The translations under genes and the position numbers were made by a program. The notes beneath the pieces are model-generated. The model saw only the letters and a list, made by a program, of their open reading frames with translations. It did not search any database and had not been told where the DNA came from. A stretch of DNA of 64,000 bases from Pedobacter nutrimenti (GTDB lineage Bacteria > Bacteroidota > Bacteroidia > Sphingobacteriales > Sphingobacteriaceae): positions 1-64,000 of the forward strand of contig NZ_QKLU01000006.1 in NCBI RefSeq assembly GCF_003208655.1, read 5' to 3'. Every line of letters begins with the position of its first letter. The stretch's first letter is position 1. Below, piece by piece: positions 33,594 through 42,313 of the stretch.

Positions 33594-34772
33594 ATGGATA
33601 AAGGACAGCTGCTCAGGGCTGATTTAATCAAACAGCTCTACTACAGGCATCCACTTTCTTTAACGGATTTGAGTCGGCTAACCCAAAAGAGCCTGCCTGT
33701 AGTGACAAAAGCGGTCAATGCACTTATCCAGGAAGGTTTTATTGAGGAACAGGGACTTGCACCATCTACCGGAGGCAGGAGGGCTTCTTTGTTTTTACTG
33801 AACCCAAAGCTGGAAAAATACGTTGTTTCAGTGGCTATGGATCAGTTGATCACCCGAATGGTGATTTATGACCTTTCCAATAAAGTTGTTTTGCCTGTCC
33901 AATCACTGGAACTCTCCATCGCAGATGATCCCGCAGCTGTAGATAAGTTAATTTCTTTCTTACAGGATCATATTAAGGCTTCTGGTATTCCCTTTGAAAA
34001 CCTTTTGGGGCTTGGAATTGGTATGCCTGGTTTTATCAGCCGGGAAGAAGGCGTGAATCATTCACATTTAAAACCAAGGGATGGTTCCCGGTTAGGGGAT
34101 TACCTGGAATGGCATTTAAAATTGCCGGTATTTATGGATAATGATTCCAGCCTCATTGCTCTTGCAGAGTTGCGCTTTGGTGCTGCAGTTGGTAAAAGGG
34201 ACGTGATGGTGGCCAATATAGGTTGGGGTACTGGCTTGGGTATGATTGTAAACGGGCAGCTTTACCGAGGCAGCAGTGGTTATGCAGGAGAATTCAGTCA
34301 CATTCCATTATCTAAAACCAACAATTTGTGTTCCTGTGGTAAACGTGGTTGCCTGGAAGTAGAAACCTCTCTATTGGTAATGACCGAACGCGCGAAAGCA
34401 GAAATTGCAAGCGGTGCAGCCAGCAGTATGCAGGAACTTTTTAAAGACAAGAGCCGTAATATCGATGAGTTGTTTCTGGAGGCTGCAAGCAACAGGGATC
34501 CACTGGCTGTTTCTATTTTATCTGATGCCGCTTTTCTAATTGGAAAAGGACTGGCTACTTTAATCCACATTATGAACCCGGAGTGTATCGTACTCAGCGG
34601 CCGGGGTGCAATTGCTGGTAAAATATTACTTCCGCCCATACAACAGGCCATCAACGAGTTTTGTATTCCCAGAATTGCAGATCAGACATCCATTGTACTG
34701 TCAGAGCTGGCAGCTAATGCTGAATTACTCGCTGCAGCAAGCCTGGTTATTGAACACAGTTCCTTCGGGTAA
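33594..34772 (+). CDS. ROK-family transcriptional regulator (NagC/Mlc-like)
   Basis: This 392-residue protein has an N-terminal MarR-like winged helix-turn-helix (about 1-70, LSLTDLSRLTQKSLPVVTKA) and a ROK sugar-binding domain (about 80-390). The ROK part retains DND (131-185 region, FMDNDSSLIALAE), GWGTGLG, and the zinc motif CSCGKRGC. NagC, Mlc and XylR relatives repress sugar genes until they bind the sugar or its phosphate. It lies 93 bp upstream of susC on the same strand and is the obvious candidate regulator of the mannan locus. Confidence 0.9.
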   Translation: MDKGQLLRADLIKQLYYRHPLSLTDLSRLTQKSLPVVTKAVNALIQEGFIEEQGLAPSTGGRRASLFLLNPKLEKYVVSVAMDQLITRMVIYDLSNKVVLPVQSLELSIADDPAAVDKLISFLQDHIKASGIPFENLLGLGIGMPGFISREEGVNHSHLKPRDGSRLGDYLEWHLKLPVFMDNDSSLIALAELRFGAAVGKRDVMVANIGWGTGLGMIVNGQLYRGSSGYAGEFSHIPLSKTNNLCSCGKRGCLEVETSLLVMTERAKAEIASGAASSMQELFKDKSRNIDELFLEAASNRDPLAVSILSDAAFLIGKGLATLIHIMNPECIVLSGRGAIAGKILLPPIQQAINEFCIPRIADQTSIVLSELAANAELLAAASLVIEHSSFG

Positions 34773-34791
34773 AGCTTTTAATTTTCTGTTT

Positions 34792-34808
34792 GAATAAATT
34801 TTTAATTC
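34792..34808. promoter_or_regulatory. Imperfect AT-rich palindrome upstream of susC
   Basis: GAATAAATTTTTAATTC has near-symmetric arms (6 of 7 positions). It lies about 60 bp before the susC start, in the short gap after the ROK gene, where a ROK repressor could bind. Chance occurrence in AT-rich DNA is possible. Confidence 0.25.
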
Positions 34809-34865
34809 TTATAAAAAACCCCTGATAAACTAAACTAAATCGAATTACTAACTAAAATCAACAAC

Positions 34866-37800
34866 ATGACAAAAATTTACTTAAGGTATTTGGGCATGCT
34901 ATTGTTCAGTCTGATGACGGTAACAGTATATGCTCAGAAAAATATCTCCGGAACTGTAAAAGATGCGGCGGGAGTGCCCATCCCAGCAGTGAGCGTATTG
35001 GTCAAAGGAACCAAAAATGGTGTGAGTACTGATGCAAATGGTAAGTATACAATTTCTGCGGCTCCCGGAAATACCCTGGTGTTTCGCTATATTGGTTATA
35101 AGGTCCAGGAGACCGTTGTGGGTACAGCAGGAACAATTAACGTCACTTTACAAGATGACAACAACAGCCTGAACGAAGTGGTGGTTACTGCTTTGGGCAT
35201 TAAGCGGGAAAAGAAAGCACTGGGTTATGCTTTACAGGAAGTTAAAGGAGAAACCCTAGTGGAAGCAAGGGAGCCAAACCTGGTCAATACCCTTTCTGGA
35301 AAAGTAGCTGGTTTGCAGGTGACTCGGTCCAGTAACGGGCCCGCAGGTTCCTCTAAAATTACCTTAAGGGGAAACAATTCCTTAACAGGGGATAATCAGC
35401 CCTTAATTGTAGTAGACGGTATTCCTGTAAACAATTTCACGGGCTCCTACAATACAAAAGGGATCGCAAATAATGATTATTTTAATCCGCCAACGGATAT
35501 GGGAAACGGGATGTCCGACATCAATCCTGAAGACATTGAAAGCGTCACCGTTTTAAAAGGTCCTGCGGCTTCAGCACTTTATGGTTCAAGAGCGGGTAAT
35601 GGGGTAATTATGATTACCACGAAAAGTGGTAAAGCACAAAAAGGTTTGGGCATAACTGTCTCTTCGTCCTTAGGTTTGGAGAACGTATTTACCACACCAA
35701 AACAGCAAAATGATTTTGGACAAGGATTAAATAACACCTTTGACAATACCTCGGGATCGAGTTGGGGACCAAAAATTGCAGGCCAGACCATTGACAACTG
35801 GAACGGACAAAAAATCCCGATGGCCCTTCATGATAACATTAAAAATTACATTCAGCAAGGTATTAGTTCCAATCAAAGTGTTACTTTTCAGCAACAGGTC
35901 AATGCAACTTCTATTTATACATCTTTCAATCGTTTAGATGACAGAAGTATCATTCCGGGAGCTAAATTGCAAAGAACAAACTTAACAGCCAGAGCAGTTA
36001 GTAAGTTCGGAAAGGATGACCGCTGGGTTACCGATACAAAAGTCCAGTATAGCAATAATGCCGCTTTTAACAGACCCAATAATGGAGCGAATTTAAATAA
36101 TATCTTTTCTAACCTGTATAATTTTCCCAGATCACTCGACATTACAGAGTTTAATCCTTCTGTAGACAATGCAGGCAAGATGATCTGGTATAATGCAAGG
36201 ACCTCTCAGTTGAATCCTTATTGGTCCAGACAATATCGGTTAAATCAGGATATTCGTGACCGTTTTCTTTTGAACGGATCTTTGAAGTACAACTTTAACA
36301 GCTGGTTGAATGCAGAGATCAAGGCCGGTACAGATAAATACAGCACAACTTCTGAGGAAAAAATTTATGCAGGAAGCCCTTCTACTGCAACAGGCAGATA
36401 CGCTTTAAACAAACAGACTTTTACAGAAACAAACTTAAGTTTTTTGGTTTCAGGGCAGAAAGACAATGTGTTTGACCGTTTGGGCGGAGGATTTTCTGTC
36501 GGAGGAAATTTAATGTCCCAGGAAAACAGTCAGCTCAATTCCAATTCAGGAGACCTGGAAGTACCGAATTTATTTTACCTGAATAACGGTAAGAATAAAC
36601 CTACTATTGAACAGGTGCTGATCAGAAGAAAAATGAACTCCCTGTACGGTACATTTCAATTGAACTGGGACAGCTACTTGTTTGTAGATGGAACTTTCAG
36701 AAACGACTGGACTTCTACTTTAAGTACGAATAACCGTTCCTATTTTTACCCATCTGTAAGTGCATCTTATATTTTTACCGAAATGCTTAGCAAACTTGGA
36801 AAAGAACTGCCTTCCTGGTTGAGTTACGCAAAGTTAAGGGGGTCAATTGCAAACGCAGGTAATGACATGAATCCTTACCAGCTCTACAATACGTATGATA
36901 TCAACAAAGATCCAAACAACAATACCACAGCCCAAAGAGGAGAGGTTTTATTTAACCCTGATGTAAAGAGTGAGCTGATCAGGTCTTACGAAGCAGGGGC
37001 TGAATTTCGTTTCTTCAAAAGCCGGTTTGGATTGGATTTTTCTGTATATAAATCCAATGCCACCAATCAACTGATCAGGCTTCCAATGGACCCGCTCAGT
37101 GGTTACAAATATAAAATCATTAACGCCGGAAATGTGCAGAACACCGGAGTTGAAATTATGGCAGATGCAAAAATACTGGATAACCCTACTGGACTCAGCT
37201 GGAATATGGCTGTTAACTATTCACACAATAACAATACGATCAAGTCTATTTATCCTGGGGTTCCGTTGTATAAACTTGATGGTTTTGATGACATTAGTGT
37301 TGTTGCCATGGAAAACGGGAAATATGGTGAAATTTATGGTAGTAAATTTTTAAGGGTGACAGATGCAGGCAGTCCTTCCTTTGGACAGTTGTTGCTGGAT
37401 GCGAATGGCTTGCCGCAAAGAGGGGAACAAAATGTAAAACTGGGTAATCAGCAAGCCTCTGCACTGGTAGGAATTACCAATACCTTTAATTATAAAGGAT
37501 TTAACCTTTCCTTTCTTGTTGATGGCCGTTTCGGAGGAAAAATTTTCTCCACCACAAATGCGTTGATGCAGCGAAGTGGTACTGCTGCCAATACTGTTGT
37601 GAATGGTCAGCGGGAAAATATTGTTGCCGATGGGGTCATATATAATCCGGCAACCAAGCAATACGATAAAAATACAAAAGGTGTAAGTCCTCAGCTGTAC
37701 TGGTTGGCAGTTGCCGGTCCGGGAAATCTGGGCATCACCGAAGCCAACCTTTATGATGCTTCAAACATCAGGATCCGTAACATCAACCTGAGTTATAATT

Positions 37801-38003
37801 TTCCGGCTAAATTATTGGCCCATACGCCAATCCAGCGTGCAAAGATCGGTGTGTCCTGCAACAATGTGTGGTTGATTACCAGTCACATGAATGGGGTTGA
37901 CCCGGAATCTGTTTTTGCGACCAGCAGCAATGCTACGGGATTTGAAAATTCTAGTCCGCCGACTACGCGTACGTTCACTTTTAATTTAACCTTAGGCTTT
38001 TAA
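34866..38003 (+). CDS. SusC/RagA-family TonB-linked outer-membrane transporter (mannan locus)
   Basis: This 1045-residue outer-membrane transporter has a signal peptide (1-24, ending VYAQ), a carboxypeptidase-regulatory-like domain (about 27-105), the TonB-box region EVVVTALGIKREKKALGYA, a plug (about 120-245, with ITLRGNNSL and GSRAGNGVIMITTKSG), and a barrel ending TFTFNLTLGF. It is the first gene of the susC-susD-GH92-GH2 string and probably imports mannose-containing oligosaccharides. The ALGIKRE variant of the signature places it in a different SusC group from the transporter at 20585-23491. Confidence 0.95.
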   Translation: MTKIYLRYLGMLLFSLMTVTVYAQKNISGTVKDAAGVPIPAVSVLVKGTKNGVSTDANGKYTISAAPGNTLVFRYIGYKVQETVVGTAGTINVTLQDDNNSLNEVVVTALGIKREKKALGYALQEVKGETLVEAREPNLVNTLSGKVAGLQVTRSSNGPAGSSKITLRGNNSLTGDNQPLIVVDGIPVNNFTGSYNTKGIANNDYFNPPTDMGNGMSDINPEDIESVTVLKGPAASALYGSRAGNGVIMITTKSGKAQKGLGITVSSSLGLENVFTTPKQQNDFGQGLNNTFDNTSGSSWGPKIAGQTIDNWNGQKIPMALHDNIKNYIQQGISSNQSVTFQQQVNATSIYTSFNRLDDRSIIPGAKLQRTNLTARAVSKFGKDDRWVTDTKVQYSNNAAFNRPNNGANLNNIFSNLYNFPRSLDITEFNPSVDNAGKMIWYNARTSQLNPYWSRQYRLNQDIRDRFLLNGSLKYNFNSWLNAEIKAGTDKYSTTSEEKIYAGSPSTATGRYALNKQTFTETNLSFLVSGQKDNVFDRLGGGFSVGGNLMSQENSQLNSNSGDLEVPNLFYLNNGKNKPTIEQVLIRRKMNSLYGTFQLNWDSYLFVDGTFRNDWTSTLSTNNRSYFYPSVSASYIFTEMLSKLGKELPSWLSYAKLRGSIANAGNDMNPYQLYNTYDINKDPNNNTTAQRGEVLFNPDVKSELIRSYEAGAEFRFFKSRFGLDFSVYKSNATNQLIRLPMDPLSGYKYKIINAGNVQNTGVEIMADAKILDNPTGLSWNMAVNYSHNNNTIKSIYPGVPLYKLDGFDDISVVAMENGKYGEIYGSKFLRVTDAGSPSFGQLLLDANGLPQRGEQNVKLGNQQASALVGITNTFNYKGFNLSFLVDGRFGGKIFSTTNALMQRSGTAANTVVNGQRENIVADGVIYNPATKQYDKNTKGVSPQLYWLAVAGPGNLGITEANLYDASNIRIRNINLSYNFPAKLLAHTPIQRAKIGVSCNNVWLITSHMNGVDPESVFATSSNATGFENSSPPTTRTFTFNLTLGF

Positions 38004-38015
38004 TTTAATCAGCAT

Positions 38016-39926
38016 ATGACGATGAAACATCTCATAAAAAAATCTTGGGTACTGGCGGCAATGACCCTGGTCCTGGCATCCTGTAAAAAATTTGATGAAA
38101 TCAATGTAAACCCTACTGCGGCCAATGAAAATCAGGTGCAGGTGGAATACTTTATAAACAACTCTATTATTTCTGCCCAGATGAACCCAGATGTGGCAGA
38201 ACGCTCTTTTGTATTGTACTGGAAACCTGCCGGACGACAGGCAGCGGACGTGGACGGGGGAACCATTTCTGTGGGGAGTTATAATGATGGCTGGACTTCT
38301 GCTTATTATGATCAGGTATCGAGCTGGTTAAATATGGCCAATACTGGTATCCAGATTGGCCAGAAACAGATCAGTGCAGGCACATCAAAACCCTATACCA
38401 ATAACTTAATCCAGGTTGCCCGTATCTGGAGGGCTTATTTAATGAGCGAGATGTCGGATAATTTTGGACCAATACCTGTTAAGGCTTTTGAAGGTTCTAA
38501 TCCCGATTTTTCGGACGTTAAAACGGTTTATTATTATCTTTTGGATGAACTTAAAGATGCCTCTTCCAAATTGGATGTGACCATGATCCCATCGGATGAC
38601 CTGAAAAAATTAGACCCTGCTTATGCTTATAATTATGCAAATTGGAGAAAATATGCAACTTCTATGCGTTTGCGATTGGCCATGCGTTTATCTGAAGTTG
38701 ATGCTTCTAAAGCAAGGTCAGAATTTCAGTTGGCGGCAGCGACTCAGGATTATATTACCTTGAAAGAACAGAGTTTTCAGGTTCAGGAAAAGGATGGATG
38801 GGATGCCTTAACAGGCGTAATGACCCGTTCATGGGATACACAACCGCTATCTGCCACAATGAATAATGTTTTTGTCGGTTTGGGGGGAATAAAAAGCGCG
38901 GATCAGCTTGGGGCTGATTTTCAGGTGGCAATTAAACCGGCGGACTGGCTTGGACAGAAATACCCTGTACAGTTTAGTACAAAAACAAATGACCCTCAGG
39001 CAGGATATTGGTTTAATGGTCTGCCGTTTAGCATTGACCCGAGAGCTTATGTCTTGTTTAGCATACCTGGTGATTTGACAAATCCGAATTACCCTAAGCA
39101 GAATTCAGGATATGATACCATTACGGAAAGACTTTTGAAGAGCCCGGATGGTTCAGAGAAAAAAGTAGATGCCAAATATACCTGGAATGCCAAAACAGAT
39201 GGGGACTGGGGGTCCAAGGACCAATTAAATCAATTGGTTAATTATGGGGGGACCATGCCCAGGATCAACATGCAGTTTAGAAACAGCACTCAGAAAAGAT
39301 TGTTTTTTGGACCATGGGAAACATATTTCCTTTTGGCCGAAGCTGCCGAAAAAGGATGGGACTCTCCTGTCCCGGCGCAAACTGCTTATGAAACAGGGAT
39401 TGCAAAAAGTTTTGAATATTGGGGCATCCCATTACGGGGTTACCTGGCTTCTGAAGATTATAACAGGGTTGGAACTTCTGTAAGCTGGGCACATACCGCT
39501 GAGCCTGTTTCCAGGGTAATGAGGTATGAAGACGGAATGACCGGAACTGCGGGGACACTGACTTTGGATTACCCTAAAAATAATCTTTACAAGAATGGTA
39601 CTGTGAAAAACGATCATTTGACAAAAATTATTACTCAAAAATTTATTGCGCAAACTCCCTGGTTGCCATTGGAAACCTGGAATGACCACAGAAGATTAGG
39701 TCTTCCTTTCTTTGAAAACCCGGTTACTGAAAACCCGATCCAGACCTTGCCTGCATTAACTGATGCCACTTACATGAACGGAAGTGTCAAGTTTTTACCA
39801 CAGCGTTTAAGGTATCCTTCGAGTTTAAGGAATACCAATATCAATGGCTATAACCAGGCCGTTACTGCTTTGTCGGGTCCTGATGAAGTGCTTACTCCTT
39901 TATGGTGGGCACAAAAGACCCCATAA
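38016..39926 (+). CDS. SusD-like outer-membrane lipoprotein (SusD-like_2 type)
   Basis: This glycan-binding lid lipoprotein for the preceding SusC has a lipobox LASC with C23 followed by KKFDEINVNPT, typical of the SusD-like_2 branch, not classical SusD. The 636 residues include a helical TPR-like region (YTNNLIQVARIWRAYLMSEM) and a C-terminal WLPLETWNDHRRLGLPFFENP motif. It starts 12 bp after susC. A true intrinsic terminator follows its stop, so most transcripts probably end here. Confidence 0.9.
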   Translation: MTMKHLIKKSWVLAAMTLVLASCKKFDEINVNPTAANENQVQVEYFINNSIISAQMNPDVAERSFVLYWKPAGRQAADVDGGTISVGSYNDGWTSAYYDQVSSWLNMANTGIQIGQKQISAGTSKPYTNNLIQVARIWRAYLMSEMSDNFGPIPVKAFEGSNPDFSDVKTVYYYLLDELKDASSKLDVTMIPSDDLKKLDPAYAYNYANWRKYATSMRLRLAMRLSEVDASKARSEFQLAAATQDYITLKEQSFQVQEKDGWDALTGVMTRSWDTQPLSATMNNVFVGLGGIKSADQLGADFQVAIKPADWLGQKYPVQFSTKTNDPQAGYWFNGLPFSIDPRAYVLFSIPGDLTNPNYPKQNSGYDTITERLLKSPDGSEKKVDAKYTWNAKTDGDWGSKDQLNQLVNYGGTMPRINMQFRNSTQKRLFFGPWETYFLLAEAAEKGWDSPVPAQTAYETGIAKSFEYWGIPLRGYLASEDYNRVGTSVSWAHTAEPVSRVMRYEDGMTGTAGTLTLDYPKNNLYKNGTVKNDHLTKIITQKFIAQTPWLPLETWNDHRRLGLPFFENPVTENPIQTLPALTDATYMNGSVKFLPQRLRYPSSLRNTNINGYNQAVTALSGPDEVLTPLWWAQKTP

Positions 39927-39935
39927 TTAAATTTA

Positions 39936-39968
39936 AAAAGGGATGTTCTAAAAAACATCCCTTTTTTT
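39936..39968 (+). terminator. Terminator between susD and GH92 (possible attenuator)
   Basis: AAAGGGATGTT pairs with AACATCCCTTT around a short loop, followed by a T run. It lies 10 bp after the susD stop and 45 bp before the GH92 start, inside the presumed operon. Confidence 0.8.
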
Positions 39969-40012
39969 ATAAAAAAAAACCTAATTTAAACGATCCATTT
40001 AAAACAATCAGA

Positions 40013-42313
40013 ATGTCTTGTAACCAATCCACTTTTACAAAGACTTTGGTTAAAGGTTTAATAGGTTGCTGTCTGGCATTGCCTTTTAATACAAACCAAA
40101 TCTTTGCGCAAAATGCGAAACAACCATTAGTAAAACGTTTAACTGACTATGTAGATCCCTATATTGGAACAGGCTTTCACGGGCATGTTTTCATGGGGGC
40201 CAATGTGCCTTTTGGGGCGGTACAGCTTGGACCAACCAATATTACACAGGGTTGGGACTGGTGTTCGGGTTATCATTATTCCGATTCTACGATAGTGGGT
40301 TTTGCCCATACACACCTCAGTGGAACAGGAATTGGTGATTTGGGTGATGTGCTGATGATGCCGGCCGTCGGAGTGGTGAAGCTAACCAAAGGCGTGGCGG
40401 GGGATCAGAAAAGCGGCTATTATTCCTTATTTTCTCATCAAGAAGAAAGTGCCCGGCCGGGTTATTATAGTGTCAGATTAAAGAGATATGACATCAAAGC
40501 AGAACTGACGGCAACAGAAAGGGTGGGCTTTCATAAATATACCTTTCCAAAGGCTGCTGATGCAAAAATTATTATTGACCTGAAAGAAGGTATTGGCTGG
40601 GACAAAAGTACCGGAACACATATTCAGCAATTGAACGATACAACCATTGCGGGTTATCGATATTCTACCGGCTGGGCAAAGGACCAACGCATTTACTTCA
40701 ACGCTGTTTTTTCCAAGCCCATCAAAAAATTCCTGGTGTATGATAGCCTGGGGCTAAATGCAGATAAAGATCCAAAAGGGACCCAGCTTAAAGGCGTTGC
40801 TTACTTTTCTACTGTAAAAGGAGAGCAGATTTTGGTTAAAGTTGGCATTTCACCGGTAAGTATGGAGAATGCTGCACAAAACATCAAAGCAGAGGTCCCG
40901 GGCTGGAATTTTGCTGGAACGGTTCAAAAAGCCGATCAGGCTTGGAACAAGGAATTATCGAAGGTGAGTGTAAAAACAAATGACTTGCACCGGATGAGAA
41001 CTTTTTACACGGCGCTTTATCACACCATGATTGCACCTTCGGTTTTTAATGACCATAACGGAGATTATCTGGGCACCGATAAAAAAGTTTACCGGAAGGC
41101 GAATTTTACCAATTTAACTACTTTTTCTCTTTGGGATACCTATAGGGCAGCCCATCCTTTGTTTACATTGCTGCAACCTCAAAGAGTAAATGATATGGTC
41201 AATACCATGCTGGCCATTTACCAGCAACAAGGTAAATTACCTGTATGGCACTTGATGGGGAATGAAACCAATACCATGGTTGGAAATCCGGGTATTGCAG
41301 TAGTTGCTGAAGCTTATCTGAAAGGATTTAAAGGATTTGATGCCAAACTTGCCTTTGAAGCCATGAAAAACTCCGCCATGCTCGACGAAAGAGGTTTGTC
41401 TTATGTTAAAAAACTGGGGTATATTCCGGCAGACTCTCTTATAGAATCTGTATCTATAGGAATGGAATATGCCATTGCCGACTGGAGCATTGGGCAGGTC
41501 GCAAAAAAAATGGGTAAAACCCAAGAATACGACTACTTCAACAAACGCGGGCATAACTATGTTCATTATTTTAATCCTGAAACCCGTTTTATGCAGGCTA
41601 AGGTATCAGATCGGGAATGGAGAAATCCCTTTAACCCTTTTGAGTCCATTCACCGCAAAAATGATTATACCGAAGGCAATGCCTGGCAGTATTTATGGCT
41701 GGTGCCGCAAGATCCTCAGGGCCTGATTAAACTTCTGGGTGGAGATCAAAAATTTGCTGCCAAACTGGATTCCCTGTTTATCCTTAAAGGGGATATGGGT
41801 AAAGAAGCATCACCAGACATTAGTGGATTGATTGGTCAGTATGCACATGGGAATGAACCGAGTCATCACATTACCTATTTGTATGCTTATGCGGGGCAGC
41901 CTTATAAAACAGCAGAAAAAGTCCGCTACATTATGGACCATTTGTATACGGATAAATTTGATGGATTATGCGGGAATGAAGATGTTGGACAAATGTCTGC
42001 CTGGTATGTGTTTTCAGCCCTTGGATTTTATCCGGTCAATCCATCAAGCGGTGTGTATGTGTTTGGGAGCCCTGTTTTTAACGAGGCGGTGCTGAAACTT
42101 CAGGATGGTAAGCATTTTAAAGTAACGGTAAAAAACAATTCGGCGGTGAATAAATATATCCAGCACATTACTCTTAACGGGAAAGCTTATGCTAAATCCT
42201 ATATTACTCATGAAGAGCTTGTTGCCGGAGGTAACATGGTTATTGAAATGGGAAGCAAAGCATCGGCCACCTGGGGAATTAACACAACAGACAGACCTTA
42301 CTCCGAAAAATAA
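40013..42313 (+). CDS. Glycoside hydrolase family 92 alpha-mannosidase
   Basis: This 766-residue secreted exo-alpha-mannosidase removes terminal alpha-1,2-linked (less often 1,3 or 1,4) mannose by an inverting, calcium-dependent mechanism. I chose the ATG at 40013 because the signal peptide (MSCNQSTFTK... ending IFAQ) starts there. The GH92 fold is clear from VDPYIGTGFHGHVFMGANVP at the N-terminus and GNEDVGQMSAWYVFSALGFY near the C-terminus; the latter holds the acidic residues that act as base in the family. It is separated from susD by a terminator hairpin and abuts the GH2 gene with no gap. Confidence 0.95.
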   Translation: MSCNQSTFTKTLVKGLIGCCLALPFNTNQIFAQNAKQPLVKRLTDYVDPYIGTGFHGHVFMGANVPFGAVQLGPTNITQGWDWCSGYHYSDSTIVGFAHTHLSGTGIGDLGDVLMMPAVGVVKLTKGVAGDQKSGYYSLFSHQEESARPGYYSVRLKRYDIKAELTATERVGFHKYTFPKAADAKIIIDLKEGIGWDKSTGTHIQQLNDTTIAGYRYSTGWAKDQRIYFNAVFSKPIKKFLVYDSLGLNADKDPKGTQLKGVAYFSTVKGEQILVKVGISPVSMENAAQNIKAEVPGWNFAGTVQKADQAWNKELSKVSVKTNDLHRMRTFYTALYHTMIAPSVFNDHNGDYLGTDKKVYRKANFTNLTTFSLWDTYRAAHPLFTLLQPQRVNDMVNTMLAIYQQQGKLPVWHLMGNETNTMVGNPGIAVVAEAYLKGFKGFDAKLAFEAMKNSAMLDERGLSYVKKLGYIPADSLIESVSIGMEYAIADWSIGQVAKKMGKTQEYDYFNKRGHNYVHYFNPETRFMQAKVSDREWRNPFNPFESIHRKNDYTEGNAWQYLWLVPQDPQGLIKLLGGDQKFAAKLDSLFILKGDMGKEASPDISGLIGQYAHGNEPSHHITYLYAYAGQPYKTAEKVRYIMDHLYTDKFDGLCGNEDVGQMSAWYVFSALGFYPVNPSSGVYVFGSPVFNEAVLKLQDGKHFKVTVKNNSAVNKYIQHITLNGKAYAKSYITHEELVAGGNMVIEMGSKASATWGINTTDRPYSEK

